DNA of 64,000 nt, from assembly GCF_000379685.1 (NCBI RefSeq), contig NZ_KB903291.1, forward strand, positions 248,001 through 312,000, read 5' to 3'. A model generated the notes under the pieces. It was not told the DNA's origin and ran no database searches. It saw nothing but the letters and a program-made list of their open reading frames with translations. Numbering within the stretch: position 1 is the first letter of the stretch; the number at the start of each line of letters is the position of its first letter. Positions 62,975-64,000 of this stretch are shown piece after piece. Origin of the DNA: Catelliglobosispora koreensis DSM 44566. Lineage in GTDB: Bacteria > Actinomycetota > Actinomycetes > Mycobacteriales > Micromonosporaceae. The position numbers were made by a program, and so were the translations under genes.

Positions 62975-63381
62975 CCCACTGCCAGAGGAGACGCGCAGAC
63001 CTCCAGCCAGCGCGCTTCGTGATCTCCCAGCAGGGTCCAGACTGACGATCGACCCTCACCTTATCGGCGATCACCAGCAAAATCACGCAGCAAACGACGC
63101 TAGATCATGAGGATTTCGCCAGATCGGTGAGAACGCACCGCCGACAAATCGATGAGAAACCCGGCCTTAGCACGGGCGAATGACGTTGGCTCCGCCATCT
63201 ACAACGCGAACCTACAATAGGCCGGGTATTTCCGTGCTGCCGCTGCAGGATCCGCCCCGCGCCGCGAACACCCCACGGCATAGGCTGGCGCTCAACGACA
63301 GCGCAGTTGTTGATCGCACCTTTGTGAACCAGCGCCTAACGTGTTCCGGCTCTTGGAAATATCGTCCGTTGTGGACATAGC
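62975..63381. other. Intergenic region with repeats, no gene supported
   Basis: About 400 bases. Its middle holds the right repeat cluster (63112-63158). The short + frame at 63180-63380 has no ribosome binding site or motif and is not accepted. Confidence 0.45.
63112..63158 (-). repeat. Right cluster of 20-bp repeats
   Basis: Two copies read on the minus strand: TTTCTCATCGATTTGTCG (63158-63141) and TTCTCACCGATCTGGCGAAA (63133-63114). Same family as the cluster at 62512-62582. Confidence 0.6.
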
Positions 63382-63897
63382 TCATCCAGCGCCGAGCGCG
63401 TACTTGCAAATGTCGTCGAGATTCGGCTGGTAGCCGTCGGTCGTGTCGACCGTCAGCTTCGCCATGCTCAGCCCGACCCATTCCTTTCGCGGGTCGGGGT
63501 AGACGTGAGCGCGTGCATGTACGGCGTTGCTCTTGTACCGATCGGCCCTTCGCGTAGTCATGTTGGCAGGATCGGTTCGGCATTCGATGATTCGTAGGTC
63601 TGCGTTGAGCCGTTCTAGGCCTTTGCGCCAGACGTGGTCTTGGAAGGCAGCCTCGCCGACTACCGTGACTCCGGCCTCGAGCAGAAGTGCAAGGGTGTCG
63701 AAGAAGATGTCGAACGTCCGTGTGGTGAGGGGGTCGCCTGGGGTGGCTTCGAAGCCTGGGGTGTTGACGACCATGCCTTCTTTGATCTCGTCACGGCTGA
63801 TCACTGGGCATCCGATCGTGCGGCCGAGCCTGTGTGCCAGGGTCGTCTTACCGGCTCCGGAGGCGCCCGTGACCAGAATCAGCCGGGGTGCGTTCAC
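63382..63897 (-). CDS. Small P-loop kinase-like protein
   Basis: A 171-aa AAA/kinase-type protein with Walker A GASGAGKT at 11-18, SRDEIKEG as the substrate loop, and a short lid with Arg (MTTRRADRYKSN). It is similar in plan to the kinase-like protein at 27996-28625 but clearly divergent. Relatives phosphorylate small molecules. It is not in an obvious operon. Confidence 0.75.
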   Translation of the reverse strand: MNAPRLILVTGASGAGKTTLAHRLGRTIGCPVISRDEIKEGMVVNTPGFEATPGDPLTTRTFDIFFDTLALLLEAGVTVVGEAAFQDHVWRKGLERLNADLRIIECRTDPANMTTRRADRYKSNAVHARAHVYPDPRKEWVGLSMAKLTVDTTDGYQPNLDDICKYALGAG

Positions 63898-64000
63898 TGC
63901 GGCATTCTACGCGGGCGATGCCGATCTTCCGGCGCAGCAAATCGATAGACGAGCCTACGGTGCGGCAATTCGCGTGACCGTGAGCATGCCATCGGCTACT

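Noticed and set aside
63180-63380. 66-codon frame near the right end
   Set aside because: No ribosome binding site, Pro/Arg-rich translation, and it lies in a repeat-containing intergenic region.

Overview
The window is very GC-rich DNA from an actinomycete (Actinomycetota). Evidence: GTG starts are frequent, third codon positions are almost always G or C, and the type IV secretion genes include the SCO6880/PrgI-type protein seen in high-GC Gram-positives. I cannot name a genus. The layout looks like a large conjugative plasmid or integrative conjugative element. It carries a MobF relaxase-helicase, a coupling protein, a VirB4-type ATPase, VirB6- and VirB8-like proteins, a pilin-like protein and a VirB1/M23 cell-wall hydrolase. 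It also carries ParB-like, primase-polymerase, SSB and DnaB-N-like proteins and a DNA cytosine methyltransferase. No complete insertion sequence, rRNA, tRNA or CRISPR array was seen.

Region by region. (1) 0.2-4.2 kb: SRAP/HMCES-type abasic-site protein, then a 947-aa HTH + P-loop NTPase + helical-repeat protein. (2) 4.5-18.6 kb: plasmid maintenance block on the + strand (ParB-like, C5-cytosine methyltransferase, many small plasmid-type unknowns, DUF3560-like protein, primase-polymerase, two SSB-like proteins). Many genes here are followed by a short GC-rich hairpin. (3) 18.7-25.1 kb: divergent accessory gene and MobF relaxase around an AT-rich gap that is the best oriT candidate, then a DUF7007-like gene and a frameshifted PAPS-reductase-like gene. 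(4) 25.1-35.4 kb: accessory 'conflict and regulation' region. A five-gene minus-strand run encodes a proteasome-like Ntn hydrolase, a 77-aa partner, a zeta-like P-loop kinase, a trypsin-like protease/NTPase and its trypco2-type partner. After it come two HTH + DUF5919-type regulators, an XRE/PPC pair, and HD, NUDIX and HAD proteins. (5) 35.6-46.7 kb: a tightly coupled + strand operon of eleven genes, most joined by ATGA overlaps. It encodes a UDP-galactopyranose-mutase-like flavoprotein, two glycosyltransferases, two DegT-type aminotransferases, a dehydrogenase fused to an F420-type (DDN) domain, HAD, tandem GNAT, an Fe/2OG dioxygenase and an aldo-keto reductase. It looks like a saccharide-type natural product pathway. 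A full-length second-copy-type leucyl-tRNA synthetase and a HIT hydrolase sit at its end. (6) 50.4-62.5 kb: conjugation operon on the minus strand. Divergent from it is a repressor/HEXXH-protease pair in the ImmR/ImmA style, with two matching operator-like repeats 54 bp apart between them. (7) 62.5-63.9 kb: a STAS protein flanked by repeat clusters and a small P-loop kinase.

The most interesting candidate systems are the 35.6-50.1 kb cluster and the 25.1-29.9 kb operon. For the first, I infer a sugar/aminosugar metabolite whose target or self-resistance involves leucyl-tRNA synthetase, possibly backed by HIT-type detoxification. The second combines two different protease folds with two P-loop proteins in one operon.
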